NCBI GenBank assembly: GCA_030833305.1 | Contig: JAURHL010000119.1 | Coordinates: 1-6,178 of the forward strand | Direction of reading: 5' to 3' | From: Acidimicrobiales bacterium | GTDB lineage: Bacteria > Actinomycetota > Acidimicrobiia > Acidimicrobiales > Ilumatobacteraceae | Length of the DNA: 6,178 nt | Shown: one piece after another, positions 4,613 to 6,178 of the stretch | Position numbering within the stretch: the first letter of the stretch is position 1 | Layout of the letters: each line of letters opens with the position of its first letter | The notes under the pieces: generated by a model | Seen by the model: the letters and a program-made list of their open reading frames with translations, nothing else | Database searches by the model: none | Told to the model about the DNA's origin: nothing | Made by a program: the position numbers and the translations under genes

Positions 4613-5334
4613 CCGTCGACCTGTATCCGGCGATCGATCTGCGAGCCGGAAAGGTCGTGCGATTGGCTCAAGGCGACTACGCACGCGAGACGGTCTACGG
4701 AGACGATCCGGTGGCGGTCGCGCGTTCGTTCGCCGACGCGGGCGCGCCGTGGGTGCACATCGTCGATCTCGACGCCGCACGCACCGGCGATCCGGTGAAT
4801 CGCCCGATCATCGCTCGGGTGGCCGCCGCATTGGCCGGCCACGCCAATCTCCAGACCGGAGGTGGTGTGCGCTCCGTCGCCGACGCCGAGGAGTTGGCCC
4901 GCGCCGGGGTGTCTCGCGTGGTGATGGGATCGGCCGCGGTGGCCGATCCCGAGTCGGTCGTGGCGGCGTCTCGGGTGGTCGACGTGGCCGTGGGACTCGA
5001 TCATCGCAACGGCGACCTGGCCGTGCACGGCTGGACCGAATCGTCCGGGGTGAACCTGGTCGAGGCGCTCGGATGGTTCCCGACCGCGCGGGCCTTCGTG
5101 ATCACCGACATCGCTCGCGACGGCATGCTCGACGGCCCCGATCTGGAGGGCCTCGCGATGGCGGTGTCGTCCACCTCGGTTCCCGTGATCGCCAGCGGTG
5201 GCGTGTCGTCGATCGACGACGTGATCGTATTGTCTCGCATCGGGGGATTGGGAGGCATCATCACCGGCCGCGCGTTGTACGAGGGTCGCTTCAGCGTGGG
5301 TGAAGCGGTGGATGCGTTGCGAGGTGTGGCGTGA
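4609..5334 (+). CDS. hisA: ProFAR isomerase (phosphoribosylformimino-5-aminoimidazole carboxamide ribotide isomerase)
   Basis: The 241-residue (beta/alpha)8 barrel performs the Amadori rearrangement of ProFAR to PRFAR, the substrate of HisF/HisH. Catalytic Asp10 is in PAIDLR (7-12) and Asp167 in ITDIARDG (165-172). The two phosphate-binding stretches are TGGGVRS (83-89) and IASGGVSS (194-201), followed by ITGRALYEGRF (218-228). In many actinomycetes this gene is priA, which also serves as TrpF. PriA proteins carry an Arg-Gly-Trp followed by DGGD-like residues in the mid-barrel loop. Here that place reads HGWTESSGV (140-148), close to E. coli HisA, so a HisA-only activity is inferred, with moderate confidence. 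The ATG overlaps the hisH stop and a weak GCGGGG site lies 7 nt upstream. The stop overlaps the hisF GTG (GTGA). Confidence 0.94.
   Translation: MTVDLYPAIDLRAGKVVRLAQGDYARETVYGDDPVAVARSFADAGAPWVHIVDLDAARTGDPVNRPIIARVAAALAGHANLQTGGGVRSVADAEELARAGVSRVVMGSAAVADPESVVAASRVVDVAVGLDHRNGDLAVHGWTESSGVNLVEALGWFPTARAFVITDIARDGMLDGPDLEGLAMAVSSTSVPVIASGGVSSIDDVIVLSRIGGLGGIITGRALYEGRFSVGEAVDALRGVA
5321..5326 (+). promoter_or_regulatory. Shine-Dalgarno site of hisF
   Basis: GAGGTG lies within the last codons of hisA, 4 nt before the GTG of hisF. It supports that start over any internal codon. Confidence 0.6.
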
Positions 5335-6101
5335 AGGTCGCCCGCGTGATCCCGTGCCTCGACGTCACCGCGGGACGCGTGGTGAAGGGTGTGAACTTCG
5401 TCGGTCTGCGCGACGCCGGCGACCCGGTCGAGCTCGCCGCGCGCTACGACGCCGAGGGCGCCGACGAGCTGGTGTTCCTCGACATCACCGCCAGCAGCGA
5501 CGGACGCGAAACGATGGTCGACATGGTGTCGCGCACGGCCGAGCAGGTCTTCATCCCGTTCACGGTGGGTGGCGGAATTCGCGCGGTGGAGGACGCCCGT
5601 CGCATGTTGCGCGCCGGAGCGGACAAGGTGAGCGTGAACACCTCGGCGGTGCAGAACCCCGAACTCATCACCGCCATCGCCGGAGAGTTCGGAAGTCAGT
5701 GCGTGGTGTGCGCCATCGACGCGAAAAGACGCCCCGATGATCCGTCCCGCTTCGAGGTGTATCTCCACGGTGGTCGCACGCCCACGGGTCTCGATGTCGT
5801 CGAGTGGGCGATGCGGGCCGCGTCGTCGGGCGCCGGCGAGATCCTGCTCACTTCCATGGATCGCGACGGCACCAAGGAGGGCTTCGATCTCGAACTCACG
5901 CGCCGGGTCAGCGATGCGGTGGGGGTGCCCGTGATCGCCTCGGGTGGCGTGGGCACGTTGCGTCACATGGTTGAGGGCGTCACGATCGGTGGGGCCGACG
6001 CGGTCCTGGCCGCGTCCATCTTCCACTTTCGCGAGTTCACCATCGCCCAGACCAAGGCGGCCATGGCCGATGCCGGTGTCATCGTTCGTCCGGTCGGGTG
6101 A
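5331..6101 (+). CDS. hisF: Imidazole glycerol phosphate synthase, cyclase subunit
   Basis: The 256-residue (beta/alpha)8 barrel joins HisH-derived ammonia to PRFAR, giving imidazole glycerol phosphate and AICAR (which returns to purine synthesis). Key residues sit at the family positions. Asp11 is in IPCLDV (7-12) and Asp130 in CAIDAK (127-132). The phosphate-binding stretches include FTVGGGIR (77-84), SVNTSAVQNP (101-110) and IASGGVGT (202-209). LLTSMDRDGTKEGFDLEL (172-189) and ASIFHFREF (228-236) are also highly typical. Length and C-terminus match the family. The GTG start overlaps the hisA stop by 4 bp. The stop overlaps a further GTG, which opens the next gene rather than the hisI often found here. 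Confidence 0.97.
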   Translation: MKVARVIPCLDVTAGRVVKGVNFVGLRDAGDPVELAARYDAEGADELVFLDITASSDGRETMVDMVSRTAEQVFIPFTVGGGIRAVEDARRMLRAGADKVSVNTSAVQNPELITAIAGEFGSQCVVCAIDAKRRPDDPSRFEVYLHGGRTPTGLDVVEWAMRAASSGAGEILLTSMDRDGTKEGFDLELTRRVSDAVGVPVIASGGVGTLRHMVEGVTIGGADAVLAASIFHFREFTIAQTKAAMADAGVIVRPVG

Positions 6102-6178
6102 GAGTGAACGTCGAGATTCTCGACGGTGGTTTGTCCACCGCGCTGGAGGAGGTGGGCGCCGACATTGGTGGCCCGTTG
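6098..6178 (+). CDS. Homocysteine S-methyltransferase family protein, N-terminal fragment, runs off right edge
   Basis: Twenty-seven codons are visible, from a GTG overlapping the hisF stop (GTGA) to the window edge. The stretch ILDGGLSTALEEVGADIGGP resembles the 'xLLDGGLaTeLExrGxDlsxPLW' opening of homocysteine S-methyltransferases (MmuM type), zinc enzymes that move a methyl group from S-methylmethionine or a similar donor to homocysteine to make methionine. The zinc-binding GGCC-type motif would be beyond the window, so the donor and exact subfamily cannot be told. A second in-frame GTG at 6104 is an alternative start. Neither has a good Shine-Dalgarno site, so translation is probably coupled to hisF. 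Confidence 0.68.
   Translation, partial: MRVNVEILDGGLSTALEEVGADIGGPL

Noticed and set aside
4006..5028. Long minus-strand open frame (340 codons) opposite hisH and hisA
   Set aside because: It overlaps two genes with intact catalytic motifs. The translated product is His/Arg/Pro/Ser-rich with no recognisable domain.
5001..6026. Long minus-strand open frame (341 codons) opposite hisA and hisF
   Set aside because: It is a shadow of hisA/hisF: histidine-rich, without domain signatures, and without a promoter or ribosome-binding site.
1..6178. tRNA/rRNA genes, insertion sequences, phage or defence genes
   Set aside because: No cloverleaf-like sequence, terminal inverted repeats, transposase or defence motifs were seen, and essentially all of the DNA is accounted for by core genes.

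Overview
The window is GC-rich DNA (roughly 65% G+C by eye) that is almost fully coding. It most likely comes from an actinomycete (phylum Actinomycetota). The evidence is a mycothiol synthase (MshD), since mycothiol is essentially confined to that phylum, together with frequent GTG starts and several genes that appear to be transcribed without a leader. The exact lineage cannot be fixed from the sequence. The HisA here does not carry the PriA-type active-site signature of Streptomyces and Mycobacterium, so a deep branch such as Acidimicrobiia is possible, but that is an inference.

Layout. (1) 1-1168, minus strand: mshD, then after a 14-bp gap the start of an M3-family oligoendopeptidase that runs off the left edge. 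(2) 1201-2001, plus strand: endonuclease III (nth) with an unusual Lys/Ala/Pro-rich C-terminal tail. It diverges from mshD across only 32 bp. (3) 2011-2217, minus strand: a small uncharacterised 68-residue helical protein, convergent with nth. (4) 2315-6178, plus strand: a tightly packed histidine operon hisC-hisB-hisH-hisA-hisF. It is followed, with a 4-bp overlap, by the first 27 codons of a homocysteine S-methyltransferase family gene that runs off the right edge.

How the genes work together. HisA isomerises ProFAR to PRFAR, and HisH plus HisF convert it to imidazole glycerol phosphate and AICAR. HisB dehydrates that product and HisC transaminates it to histidinol phosphate. Missing from this window are HisG, HisI/HisE, histidinol-phosphate phosphatase and HisD. 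The HisB here is the monofunctional dehydratase. MshD finishes mycothiol, the cell's main thiol, and Nth is an Fe-S base-excision-repair enzyme.

The clearest pattern beyond the genes is that three apparent transcription-unit starts (mshD, nth, the 68-residue gene) have a TAnnnT hexamer at exactly -12 to -7 of the start codon. The fourth (hisC) has one shifted by 2 bp. This suggests leaderless mRNAs, while downstream genes in the operons use Shine-Dalgarno sites or stop/start overlaps. I see no mobile element, CRISPR array, RNA gene or obviously new multi-gene system. Most of the window is core metabolism.
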